Of a DNA stretch of 64,000 nucleotides, positions 26,556-34,887 are shown in pieces; positions within the stretch are counted from its first letter, which is position 1; each line of letters opens with the position of its first letter. The stretch is from Coleofasciculus sp937127375 (GTDB taxonomy: Bacteria > Cyanobacteriota > Cyanobacteriia > Cyanobacteriales > Coleofasciculaceae). The stretch lies in the NCBI GenBank assembly GCA_040218875.1, contig JAVJQP010000071.1; one strand, given 5' to 3'. Under the pieces are notes generated by a model. The model did no database searches. It saw nothing but the letters and a program-made list of their open reading frames with translations, and was not told the DNA's origin. Both the position numbers and the translations under genes were made by a program.

Positions 26556-26645
26556 GACCTGATGACTATATAACTTGCATATATGCTGTATATAAAAATT
26601 ATATCGGACAAATTCGACTTCCACGTCAGGGGTTCTACCCATTCT
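26556..26645. promoter_or_regulatory. Divergent promoter region, module 1
   Basis: This AT-rich spacer lies between the leftward DUF4157 gene and the rightward ATPase fragment. It is nearly identical to 29861-29966, except for a 16-bp deletion near 26577. Shared blocks are ACTATATAACTTGCA and TATATGCTGTATATAAAAAT. It probably holds two back-to-back promoters. Confidence 0.5.
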
Positions 26646-26957
26646 ATGACTTCTACAGTAATAGATTGGTACAAAGCCAATTATCAATATTTGATCACAT
26701 CGGTTAACCGAGTCTATCGTCATCTTGAATGCTATATTTCCCACAAACAGAATCAGAAAACTGATCCAAACCCCAATCTCCCCCCACCGGAAACGCCCAA
26801 CTCGGCGATTCCCTTTGCCTTGGATATCCTCTGCACCCAATTCGGCTTATCGGCTTGCGATCGCGATATCCTTCTCCTATGTGTAGGCATAGAACTCAAC
26901 CCCGATTTTCCGTTACTCACGGCTACAGCCGCTAGCCCTTCAGAAATGTCGATATAG
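26646..26957 (+). pseudogene. Truncated N-terminus of an eCIS-type AAA ATPase gene
   Basis: About 90 codons (MTSTVIDWYKANYQYLITSV to LLLCVGIELNPDF) are nearly identical to the start of the intact ATPase at 29967. Similarity stops near 26920. The frame then runs into unrelated sequence and ends at 26957, with no AAA core. On the minus strand, the sequence after the break reads SEGLAAVAVSNGK, a WG-repeat fragment like those of the next gene. The break therefore joined the ATPase gene to the inside of a WG-repeat gene. The product, if made, would be only the N-terminal helical region. Confidence 0.85.
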
Positions 26958-27000
26958 GTCGAATAAATGCCGGAAAACTCACTTCGACCTCAAAACTTAC

Positions 27001-28206
27001 TCAATTGGTAGGATTCCAAATATATTTCCCAGTTTTATCGATATAGCCAAATTGATCGCCAATTATGACCAACGCTAATCCCTGGCTGAATACTCCAACT
27101 TGATCAAACTTTGGGGAAATTACCAGCTTTCCGGTCTTGTCAATAAATCCCTGTTTGTCGCTAATTGTCACGGAAGCCATTCCATCAACGAACGAGCCAA
27201 CCTGATCGAACTGTGGGGAGATAACTATCTGCCCAGTTTTGTCGATAAAACCCCACATCATATCAATTTTAACAGCAGCCAATCCTTGAGAGAAGCTCTC
27301 TGCACCATCAAATTCAGGAGGTATGACCCACCTTCCTGTCTTGTCAATAAACCCAAATTTATATCCATCTGCTACACCATTTTTGTAGCTAGAAGCAACT
27401 AAAGCAACTGCAAAACCTTCGGAAAAACTTTGAGTAAACCTAAACTCTTTTGGTGGGATAACTATCTGACCAGTCTTATCGATAAATCCCTGCTTGTTTC
27501 CCATTCTAACAACGGCTAGCCCTTCCGAGAAGTCAAACGCCTGCTCAAATTGGGGTTGAATGATAATTTTTCCGGTTTTGTCAATATAGCCCCACCTACT
27601 GGTTGACCCCCATCTATTTTTCACCTCAATCCGTGCCAGCCCTCCAGAGAAGCTCCGCGCAAAATCAAATTGGGGTCGGATAACTAGTTTGCCAGTTTCA
27701 TCGATAAAACCCCACTTATCGTCAATTGATACAGCCGCCAGCCCTTCGGAAAAATCAAAAATCTCCTCAAAATGAGGTGTAACAATGAACTTTCCGGTGT
27801 GGTCAATTATTCCCCATTTTTTATCAATTGCTACTCGTGCCAGCCCTTGAAAAAAATTACGAACTTCATCAAATTGTAGCGGGATAACCAGCTTTCCCTT
27901 CTGATCGATAAAACCGAACTTGCCGTCAATTTTGACACCAGCTAGCCCTTCGGCGAAGGGCAAAGCCTGATCAAACTGGGGTGAGATAACAATTTCGCCG
28001 CTGGGGTTAATATAGCCTTCCTGAAGATTCTCGGCAATCGGAAATAGTGGCTCTAACATTTGCCTCTGTTTCACCGATGGATTTGATAGCTGCGTCACCG
28101 TTTTGGATCTACTGGATACAGGCGTTACCAATCGGCAAGCCGTTGTAAAATTTCCGACACTCAGGCAGATAAATAAGATAGTGATTTGCTTGAGTTTTAA
28201 TTGCAT
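27001..28206 (-). CDS. WG-repeat lipoprotein, immunity candidate for DUF4157 protein 2
   Basis: I start the gene at the ATG at 28206, which gives a clean signal peptide (ITILFICLSVGNFTTAC, lipobox Cys24). A frame open to 28290 would overlap the upstream gene. The mature part is about nine WG (KWG) repeats of the form WGFIDKTGKLVIPLQFDEV...FSEGLAAV, each ~45 residues. WG repeats form beta-structured binding scaffolds of unknown ligand. It lies 64 bases behind the DUF4157 protein 2 gene on the same strand, the position where an immunity protein would be expected. A binding or neutralising role is inferred; the domain call is firm. Confidence 0.85.
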   Translation of the reverse strand: MQLKLKQITILFICLSVGNFTTACRLVTPVSSRSKTVTQLSNPSVKQRQMLEPLFPIAENLQEGYINPSGEIVISPQFDQALPFAEGLAGVKIDGKFGFIDQKGKLVIPLQFDEVRNFFQGLARVAIDKKWGIIDHTGKFIVTPHFEEIFDFSEGLAAVSIDDKWGFIDETGKLVIRPQFDFARSFSGGLARIEVKNRWGSTSRWGYIDKTGKIIIQPQFEQAFDFSEGLAVVRMGNKQGFIDKTGQIVIPPKEFRFTQSFSEGFAVALVASSYKNGVADGYKFGFIDKTGRWVIPPEFDGAESFSQGLAAVKIDMMWGFIDKTGQIVISPQFDQVGSFVDGMASVTISDKQGFIDKTGKLVISPKFDQVGVFSQGLALVIIGDQFGYIDKTGKYIWNPTN

Positions 28207-28270
28207 GATTTCCTGACTATAGGAATAAATAAAAGTTAATCCTTTTCCATCTATATGTAGATATAGAGTA

Positions 28271-29860
28271 TCATTTAATTTCGATTTCACCTACACTTCG
28301 AGCATCTTTTCGAGAGTTGATTAGATAGAGCCAAATACTCGGCCATTCGTTATATTGTGTAATTGTTACACACCCCGCGCTTACTCGTCCTGGGTGTAGA
28401 TAGCGATCTCCACTGTGTCCAATTCGGAACCAAGTTGTACCAAACTTACCGTAAGGTGTTCCGTATTCATTGTGTTGAAAGTCTGGTATTTCAATATCGT
28501 GTTTTCCTCGATGCACAGGATTTTTAGCATCGATTATTCCATTAACCGAAGCGTTACTACCATAAGAGAATCGACCATAAATGTTTGTTGAATCCTCTGA
28601 AATTTTCTGAAACGTCATATTTGCTGCTCGGCTAAATGAGTAGAACTCAACAAGGGCACTACTCCTGATCCGTGCATCTTTATCTTTATAGCGTCCTTCA
28701 AGGATCTTCACGGATCTCGTCCCGTCAGGAAGCGCCGATGCCCTTGAGAACAGTGCAACTGTGTGGGGGAGTTCAACAGGGGCTCCTGGAATGTGAAAAC
28801 CACCGATATAACCACTTTCAAGAGAAACCCAACCGGGGTGGTATGGATTTGAAATACGCCATGTTTTGTTCTCAATCACAGGTGGAGGCGGACCCGGTTG
28901 AGGATTGGGTACTCGCAACTGTTTCCCATCACTTGATCCAGAATTATGCTTTTCTAGTAGGTTTTTCTCCTCTACTAAACGCTGAAGCTGAACTGGAACT
29001 GAATTGTCAGGAGCTAATGACATTGACACAACCTGAGCTGATTGAGTAGCAGCTTTTTGCTTGTATTGGTTTCCAGATTGTTCAATTATCAGTTTCGTTT
29101 GGTTCGTTTGGATAGCTGCCGTCTCTGACGACATCCCATCCAAGTCTTTCCTTGTGTGTACATCTAAAGAGTCTGCTTCAATATATTCACCCAAAAGAGA
29201 GGTAGCCGACTTTCCAGCTACCACGGCATCCGCTACCGCATCGGCGTGCTGTTCATACTTATCCCCCACCTGTCCCAAACCATCCTTCAGTTGCACTTTC
29301 CCAGATTGTTGCTGCATGACATGCGCTGCTTCATGGGCTGCCAATCCGACACTCGGAGTCTTAGCAAAGGCAATCTGATTTCCAGAGGTATAAGCCGCCG
29401 CCCCCAACTTCTGAGATGCCGCCGCCGCCTCTTTCCCCATATACGCTTGAACATGGGATAAGTCTTGACCAAAGGACTGTTGGATCTTATCCAGATGTGG
29501 TAATTGTCTCGGTGTTCCCCTAAATCCATCCCCGGCAATGTCTTGGGGTGACTTGTGTTGCACCGCCTCCCCATTGTCTTTAAGTTGCACACCATCCTCG
29601 GCTTCACCGTGGGCATCTTTGGGCTGGATGGCTTGCATTTGTGCCTGTCTTGGCATCGCCTCATCCATTCCCTCAAGCAGCTTTGCCTGAATTAAATCTC
29701 GGTCATAACTCGAATAAGCGCGAGTCACCTTTCCAGAAGCCGACGGTTGTTTGGCTTGCGACTGTACAGGAAATCGCGGTGGTGCAAACCCTGTAGCACT
29801 ATCTTTGGGCGCAGGGGCGGGTGGAATAAACGAAGGTTTCTTCTGTTGAGCTTCCTGCAT
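28271..29860 (-). CDS. DUF4157 (eCIS-core) protein 2 with L,D-transpeptidase-like C-terminus
   Basis: The 529-residue protein shares residues 1-226 with DUF4157 protein 1 almost without change, including VGLAAHEAAHVMQQQSG. A variable spacer and the Pro-rich NPQPGPPPPVIENKTWRI follow. The last ~200 residues form a new domain, ending with FRIGHSGDRYLHPGRVSAGC then VTI. H482, S494, G496 and C497 resemble the YkuD/Tlde1-type His...SxGC catalytic motif of L,D-transpeptidases, whose secreted effector versions attack peptidoglycan. The spacing is shorter than classical YkuD, so this is a resemblance. It is followed by a WG-repeat lipoprotein and is divergent from the intact AAA gene. Confidence 0.85.
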   Translation of the reverse strand: MQEAQQKKPSFIPPAPAPKDSATGFAPPRFPVQSQAKQPSASGKVTRAYSSYDRDLIQAKLLEGMDEAMPRQAQMQAIQPKDAHGEAEDGVQLKDNGEAVQHKSPQDIAGDGFRGTPRQLPHLDKIQQSFGQDLSHVQAYMGKEAAAASQKLGAAAYTSGNQIAFAKTPSVGLAAHEAAHVMQQQSGKVQLKDGLGQVGDKYEQHADAVADAVVAGKSATSLLGEYIEADSLDVHTRKDLDGMSSETAAIQTNQTKLIIEQSGNQYKQKAATQSAQVVSMSLAPDNSVPVQLQRLVEEKNLLEKHNSGSSDGKQLRVPNPQPGPPPPVIENKTWRISNPYHPGWVSLESGYIGGFHIPGAPVELPHTVALFSRASALPDGTRSVKILEGRYKDKDARIRSSALVEFYSFSRAANMTFQKISEDSTNIYGRFSYGSNASVNGIIDAKNPVHRGKHDIEIPDFQHNEYGTPYGKFGTTWFRIGHSGDRYLHPGRVSAGCVTITQYNEWPSIWLYLINSRKDARSVGEIEIK

Positions 29861-29966
29861 AAGCTGATGACTATATAACTTGCAATTAATTCTATAAAAC
29901 TATATGCTGTATATAAAAATTATATCGGACAAAATCGACTTCCACGTCAGGGGTTCTACCCATTCT
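29861..29966. promoter_or_regulatory. Divergent promoter region, module 2
   Basis: This 106-bp AT-rich spacer lies between DUF4157 gene 2 (leftward) and the intact ATPase gene (rightward). It is near-identical to 26556-26645 but has 16 extra bases (ATTAATTCTATAAAAC). Conservation of the spacer in both modules fits a shared control region. The exact promoters were not resolved. Confidence 0.5.
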
Positions 29967-32012
29967 ATGACTTCTACAGCAATAGATTGGTACAAAGCCA
30001 ATTATCAATATTTGATGACATCGGTTAACCGAGTCTATCGTCATCTTGAATGCTATATTTCCCACAAACAGAATCAGACAACTGACCCAAACCCCAATCT
30101 CCCCCCACCGGAAACACCTAACTCGGCGATTCCCTTTGCCTTGGATATCCTCTGCACCCAATTCGGCTTATCGGCTTGCGATCGCGATATCCTCCTCCTA
30201 TGTGTAGGCATGGAACTCGACCCCGATTTCCCGTCACTCTGTCGTCAAGCCAGTGGTGACTCCCAGATTAATTATCCCACCCTGAGTTTAGCCTTATCTG
30301 TCTTACCCAACATCAGTTTAAGCGTCCTAGGACGACAATCCCCCTTACAATATTGGCAACTGATTGAAATCGCTCCAGGTGTAACCTTAACTCAATCACC
30401 CCTACGAATTGACCCGCGTATCCTCTGCTATCTTTTAGGCGAACCCAGCATCGATGCTCAACTTGATGAGCGAGTTAAACCCTTGGATCTCGGCTTAACA
30501 GGAGAATTAGCCCTTCCCCCATCCCATCAGCAAATCGCCCAGATAATTGCTTCGGCTTGGTCTGAATCTCCCCCCACCTCAAAACTGCCAATTATCGAAT
30601 TGTCTGGCTCAGATTTGACCACAAAACGCCGCATTGCTGCTGAAGCCACGACGTTATTCGGCTGTTCTATCCGTCGTATGTCAGCAACGGTACTTCCCTC
30701 GGATTCCACCCAACTGCATCAATTACGGCGACGCTGGGAACGGGAAGCTATCTTAACCAATTGTGTATTGTTTCTCGAATGTGACTCTCTGAACATGGGA
30801 GATACACCAGGAGTATCACTGATTTCTCAATTTATTGCTGAAATCAATACGCCTGTAATCCTGAGTAGTCAACAGCGACTTCCCGTAACAGAGCGATCGC
30901 TAACCACCTACGATATACCCAAACTCACTCTCCAAGAACAACGTTCCCTATTTTTCACTTATCTAGCAGACAAAGGAAGCGAACTCAATGGCGACGTTAA
31001 TCGCTTAATTGCCCAATTCAATCTCAGCCAAAGTGCGATTCATTCCGTCTGTACCCAAGCCATCCATCAGGTTAATCGCAATGATCACACCAATTTAGGA
31101 ACAACCCTGTGGAATACTAGCCGCCACCAAGCCCGTCCTCGCCTAGATGCACTCGCCCAACGCATTGAAACGCCAATGACCTGGGATGACCTGATTCTGC
31201 CAGAATCCCAACTCAAAACCCTGAAGGAAATTGTCGCCCACACTCGCCAACGCGCCAAAGTCTACCAGGATTGGGGAATGGGGGGAAAACAGAGTCGGGG
31301 ACTGGGACTAACAGCATTATTCTATGGTCAAAGTGGTACAGGTAAAACCACTGCTGCTGAAATCATTGCCAAAGAACTGCACCTCGACCTGTACCGCATT
31401 GATTTGAGTGCAGTTGTGAGTAAGTATATCGGGGAAACGGAGAAAAACCTAGCTCAAATCTTTGACGCGGCTGAAGTCGGCGGTGTCGTCCTATTATTCG
31501 ACGAAGCCGACTCTTTATTTGCCAAACGCGGTCAAGTCAAAGAAGCCCGCGATCGCTATGCTAACCAAGAAGTCAGTTATCTACTCCAACGCTTAGAAAA
31601 CTATCAAGGCTTGGCGATTCTCACAACCAACTTAAGAGACTCGATTGACTCAGCCTTCGAGCGACGATTGCGTTTTGTACTGGAATTTCCCTTCCCAGAT
31701 GCAATACAACGAGAGCAGATTTGGCGGCGCGTCTTTCCCAAGTCTACTCCCACCCGACGATTGAATTTTGAGAAGTTAGCGCGGCTGGCTGTTTCCGGAG
31801 GCAGTATCCACAATATTGCTTTAGCCGCAGCCTTTCTCGCCGCTGAAGCCTCAGAACCAGTGGGAATGAAGCATCTATTGGCAGGGGCGCAAACTGAAGG
31901 GATCAAGATGCAGATTCAAACCGTGATTAGTGTTGGGACTCAGGATTGGCTAGAGTCATCGAAATCTAAATCTAAGTCAAAATCTAAATCCAAATATAGC
32001 GCTACGCGCTAG
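29967..32012 (+). CDS. eCIS-type AAA+ ATPase (Afp15-like)
   Basis: An N-terminal helical region begins with IDWYKANYQYLMTSVNRVYR and DILCTQFGLSACDRDILLLC. A degenerate NTPase-like section follows. The C-terminal AAA core has Walker A LFYGQSGTGKTTAAEIIAKE (near residue 452), Walker B VVLLFDEADSLF (near 510), sensor LTTNLRDSIDSAFERRLRF and FPFPDAIQREQIW. This layout matches AAA ATPases found next to extracellular contractile injection systems, where they may help in assembly or cargo loading. The tail is a Lys/Ser repeat. An ATG at 29904 would add 21 residues; I prefer 29967. It is divergent from DUF4157 gene 2; no sheath or baseplate genes are nearby. Confidence 0.88.
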   Translation: MTSTAIDWYKANYQYLMTSVNRVYRHLECYISHKQNQTTDPNPNLPPPETPNSAIPFALDILCTQFGLSACDRDILLLCVGMELDPDFPSLCRQASGDSQINYPTLSLALSVLPNISLSVLGRQSPLQYWQLIEIAPGVTLTQSPLRIDPRILCYLLGEPSIDAQLDERVKPLDLGLTGELALPPSHQQIAQIIASAWSESPPTSKLPIIELSGSDLTTKRRIAAEATTLFGCSIRRMSATVLPSDSTQLHQLRRRWEREAILTNCVLFLECDSLNMGDTPGVSLISQFIAEINTPVILSSQQRLPVTERSLTTYDIPKLTLQEQRSLFFTYLADKGSELNGDVNRLIAQFNLSQSAIHSVCTQAIHQVNRNDHTNLGTTLWNTSRHQARPRLDALAQRIETPMTWDDLILPESQLKTLKEIVAHTRQRAKVYQDWGMGGKQSRGLGLTALFYGQSGTGKTTAAEIIAKELHLDLYRIDLSAVVSKYIGETEKNLAQIFDAAEVGGVVLLFDEADSLFAKRGQVKEARDRYANQEVSYLLQRLENYQGLAILTTNLRDSIDSAFERRLRFVLEFPFPDAIQREQIWRRVFPKSTPTRRLNFEKLARLAVSGGSIHNIALAAAFLAAEASEPVGMKHLLAGAQTEGIKMQIQTVISVGTQDWLESSKSKSKSKSKSKYSATR

Positions 32013-32048
32013 GCAATAGGCAATAGGCAATAGGCAATAGGCAATAGG
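32013..32048. repeat. Heptamer STRR (CAATAGG)n
   Basis: Five tandem units of CAATAGG begin at the ATPase stop codon. Confidence 0.9.
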
Positions 32049-32224
32049 GTAATGGGTTATAGAAATGTTGTCTTCCATCTCCCCCATCTCCCCTGCTCCC
32101 CTGCTCCCACCACAAGACTTATTCAGCAGCCCCTACATTAATCCAACTATCAATCCCCACCCTGTAAGAGAGTGGGGAATTCCGCCAAATCGATTAATCA
32201 AATTATTTTGTCGGGTAGATGCGA

Positions 32225-32296
32225 CTGGGGTGCCAGGATTCGAACCTGGGAATGGCGGGACCAAAACCCGCTGCCTTACCGCTTGGCTACACCCCA
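32225..32296 (-). tRNA. trnQ-UUG: tRNA-Gln (UUG)
   Basis: The 72-nt gene folds as a full cloverleaf on the minus strand. The acceptor TGGGGTG pairs with CACCCCA, with discriminator G. The D arm is GCC/GGC. The anticodon stem GCGGG/CCCGC encloses TTTTGGT with anticodon TTG. The T arm is CCAGG-TTCGAAT-CCTGG. No CCA is encoded. U1-A72 pairing and anticodon UUG fit tRNA-Gln, which in cyanobacteria is charged through Glu-tRNA-Gln amidation. Confidence 0.97.
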
Positions 32297-32780
32297 ATGT
32301 GTGTACCTTGCTTATATTAGCAGTTGTAGCTGGGAATATGTCAAGAGATTTTGGAAAATTGGCTGATTTCTCCTGATCTCAGGGAACAGAAGGCTCAATT
32401 TACGCGGCGGACTCCCCATATATAAACAAATATTAAGATAAGCTAAGATTATTTGACTCGTTCGTCAAGGGTGAAAAAGTTAATATAATCTTTATATTAC
32501 GCTTAAATCCCCTATAATAAGGCATTAGCTGCATTAATCAGGGGAACGTAGCTTTTACATATCTTCAGGTTAGGAGGATTTTTGTCCAAGGGTTGAACTC
32601 AATTTGTATTCTTTTGTAAAGAAAAAATTTGATAGCATGTCGAGTTGTCACCATACCGTCAGACCCAGTAAGAGCAACGCTCTACTGGCGATTTATAGCT
32701 AGGGGTGACTAGAGCTGAAGACAACTCGTCATAGAACCTGGCACAACTTTAACCTACCGATTAACGCTGGAGATTCACTA
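32297..32780. other. Intergenic region between tRNA-Gln and the small conserved gene
   Basis: No gene is seen. TATAATAAGG near 32512 could be a -10 region for a rightward transcript with a long leader. A hairpin (CCAGT, A, AGAGC, loop AAC, GCTCT, ACTGG) lies at 32665-32688. The tRNA promoter should lie just right of 32296. Confidence 0.45.
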
Positions 32781-33014
32781 ATGAGATTAATTCGCGAGAT
32801 TGTTCAAGAAGCGGAAAAGACTGGCTACCTGACCCTGCAAGCTGAAGATCAATTGCGTCAACTTTTAGCGAACAAGTACGACTGGGAAGACTTTACAGCA
32901 TTTATCCAATTACAGCAAGCGGTGATGGAAGAACGGGTGAAGCAAGAGTCTCGTGAGCTACTCTACACGTTATCCTCTTGCCACACCCCTACCCCTTGCC
33001 ATCAAGCGGGATAG
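32781..33014 (+). CDS. Small conserved cyanobacterial protein, function unknown
   Basis: A 77-residue acidic helical protein starts MRLIREIVQEAEKTGYLTLQ and continues DWEDFTAFIQLQQAVMEERV. I recall close relatives in many cyanobacteria as short uncharacterised proteins of ~60-70 residues ending near KQESRELL. The last ~15 residues (SSCHTPTPCHQAG) look like read-through into flanking DNA. GGAG lies 8 bases before the ATG. It converges with ycf45, and the two ends overlap by 13 bases. Confidence 0.75.
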   Translation: MRLIREIVQEAEKTGYLTLQAEDQLRQLLANKYDWEDFTAFIQLQQAVMEERVKQESRELLYTLSSCHTPTPCHQAG

Positions 33015-34819
33015 ATTCGCAAGCGGCGATTGGGTTCATCGCCAAAACTATCGGACTTGAGGCGATAGTGTTCCACCAGTTCGTGCTGCATTTTTCGCAC
33101 TTTTGGCGATCGCGGCAGTAACTCGACGGGCTGTCCATTAGGAATCACGATTTGCTCGACGGCTAACCGGGCTTCTTCTAGCGCCTCAATTTCATCATCA
33201 CTTCCACTTTGGGTAAACAACCGCAAATCTGCTGCATCGGGAACGCCAGGATCATCCATATCCAACATCCGCCGCAGGGCGCGACTCACTTGGGGAACGG
33301 TGCTGGCTTTAACCGCGTGGATAGGGATTTGCCGGGAGCGGGCAATTGAGCGCAGTTTCGAGTGACTTTTAACATGCGATCGCAAGCCCAAAATGGCATC
33401 AGCACTATCCATGTCCTTGGTTAAGACAACGGGTAAATTTAGCACCCGAATCACCTGCTCAATTTGATGGCGACTCACCCCATAAGGATAGACATGGAGG
33501 GGCAAATCTTCACCATTCGGTCCAATCGTGTCTACAACCTCGCCAACGGAATTGGGTTGTTGCCAAGAGTCATGGAGAAGCTGATCAAAATAACTGGTTT
33601 GAGCCGAAGCCGGTGATGAGGAACGCGATAGTGGCTGCATCTGTCCCGACGAACGCCAGCCACTGGGTTGTGCCACTATCCCGGACTGGGTATGGCGATC
33701 CAGGGGTGCGGGTGCATCAGGGAATTCACGGGTAATAATTACCTTATTCTGCTCATCCACCGTCCGCACTTGCGGATTCGGTTTGCGTCCCCGCAGTAGC
33801 GCATCCACGGTATCCGCAACACTCTCATGCACTACCCAGCGCTGACGCTCCAGCATTTCCACCGCAATCTCAAAGGTGGGCGGGGCTTTGCGTTCCAATA
33901 CCGTTTTTTGAGAACCCCGACGTCTGGCTTCATCATCACCCAGAGTTACGGCTTGAATCCCACCGACTAAATCAGAGAGCGTCGGATTTTTAATCAGATT
34001 CTCGATTTGGTTTCCATGCGCCGTCCCCACCAACTGCACCCCTCGTTCTGCGATCGTGCGAGCGGCTAGGGCTTCGAGTTCGGTGCCAATTTCATCAATG
34101 ACAATCACTTCGGGCATGTGATTTTCTACCGCTTCAATCATCACCTGATGTTGAAGTTCTGGACGCGACACTTGCATCCGTCGAGCTCGACCAATGGCGG
34201 GATGGGGAATATCGCCATCGCCTGCAATTTCATTGGAGGTATCAATAATCACTACCCGTTTTTGTAGATCATCTGCCAGCACCCGGGCAATTTCGCGTAA
34301 CGCCGTCGTTTTGCCCACACCTGGACGCCCCAACATCAAAATTGATTGACCCCGTTCGACGAGATCATGAATCAGACCAATAGTGCCAAACACCGCTCGT
34401 CCGACGCGACAGGTTAACCCGATAATGTCGCCGGGACGATTGCGAATCGCGCTAATCCGGTGTAAGGTTTTCTCCAGTCCGGCTCGATTATCCCCACTGA
34501 AATGCCCAACCCGCTCAACACAATAGTTTAATTGTTCAGCGGTGACGGGGGTTTCGGACAGATATTCGGCACCAGAGGGGAAACGCACCTCAGGAAATCG
34601 ACCCAAATCCATCACCACTTCAATTAAATTGTCGCGATGGGGGTGTTGCTCCAGGATTTGGCGAATATCCTCTGGCAAAATAGCGAGTAATTTTTGGAGA
34701 TCCTCAGTAATCTGCATCCCAGCTAAATTGGTGGTGTTAGATAAGGCTTGATTGGATAACGATTGGGGATGGGATGGGTTCATCCCGTTGGCATTCACCA
34801 TAGGCTTGTCATTCGTCAT
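33002..34819 (-). CDS. ycf45: Ycf45/SpoIIIAA-like AAA ATPase with R3H domain
   Basis: The ~600-residue protein has a P-loop ATPase core related to SpoIIIAA: Walker A LGRPGVGKTTALREIAR (near residue 165) and Walker B VIVIDEIGTELEALAARTIA, then GTAHGNQIENLIKNPTLSDL. The C-terminus carries an R3H single-stranded nucleic-acid-binding domain (KVRKMQHELVEHYRLKSDSF). The plastid homologue is Ycf45; function is not established. The first codons (MTNDKP) are encoded by a heptamer repeat, so the true start may be a later Met (residues 7 or 13). ldpA lies directly upstream with a 68-base gap. Confidence 0.9.
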   Translation of the reverse strand: MTNDKPMVNANGMNPSHPQSLSNQALSNTTNLAGMQITEDLQKLLAILPEDIRQILEQHPHRDNLIEVVMDLGRFPEVRFPSGAEYLSETPVTAEQLNYCVERVGHFSGDNRAGLEKTLHRISAIRNRPGDIIGLTCRVGRAVFGTIGLIHDLVERGQSILMLGRPGVGKTTALREIARVLADDLQKRVVIIDTSNEIAGDGDIPHPAIGRARRMQVSRPELQHQVMIEAVENHMPEVIVIDEIGTELEALAARTIAERGVQLVGTAHGNQIENLIKNPTLSDLVGGIQAVTLGDDEARRRGSQKTVLERKAPPTFEIAVEMLERQRWVVHESVADTVDALLRGRKPNPQVRTVDEQNKVIITREFPDAPAPLDRHTQSGIVAQPSGWRSSGQMQPLSRSSSPASAQTSYFDQLLHDSWQQPNSVGEVVDTIGPNGEDLPLHVYPYGVSRHQIEQVIRVLNLPVVLTKDMDSADAILGLRSHVKSHSKLRSIARSRQIPIHAVKASTVPQVSRALRRMLDMDDPGVPDAADLRLFTQSGSDDEIEALEEARLAVEQIVIPNGQPVELLPRSPKVRKMQHELVEHYRLKSDSFGDEPNRRLRIYPA

Positions 34820-34842
34820 TCGTCATTTGTCTTATGTCATTC
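34806..34842. repeat. Heptamer STRR (GTCATTCG) at the ycf45 start
   Basis: Units of GTCATTCG/GTCATTTG overlap the first codons of ycf45 and supply its first ATG. Confidence 0.85.
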
Positions 34843-34887
34843 GCCTGATGTATCTGAGGTAAAGGTGTGAGGACTATTTACAGAGCT

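Noticed and set aside
26556..26840. N-terminal extension of DUF4157 protein 1 with a membrane-like segment
   Set aside because: It is antisense to the ATPase fragment and to the shared promoter spacer. The paralogue starts at the internal Met.
29287..29676. Second leftward frame inside DUF4157 gene 2
   Set aside because: It is a shadow frame also present in the same place in DUF4157 gene 1, explained by the high DNA identity.
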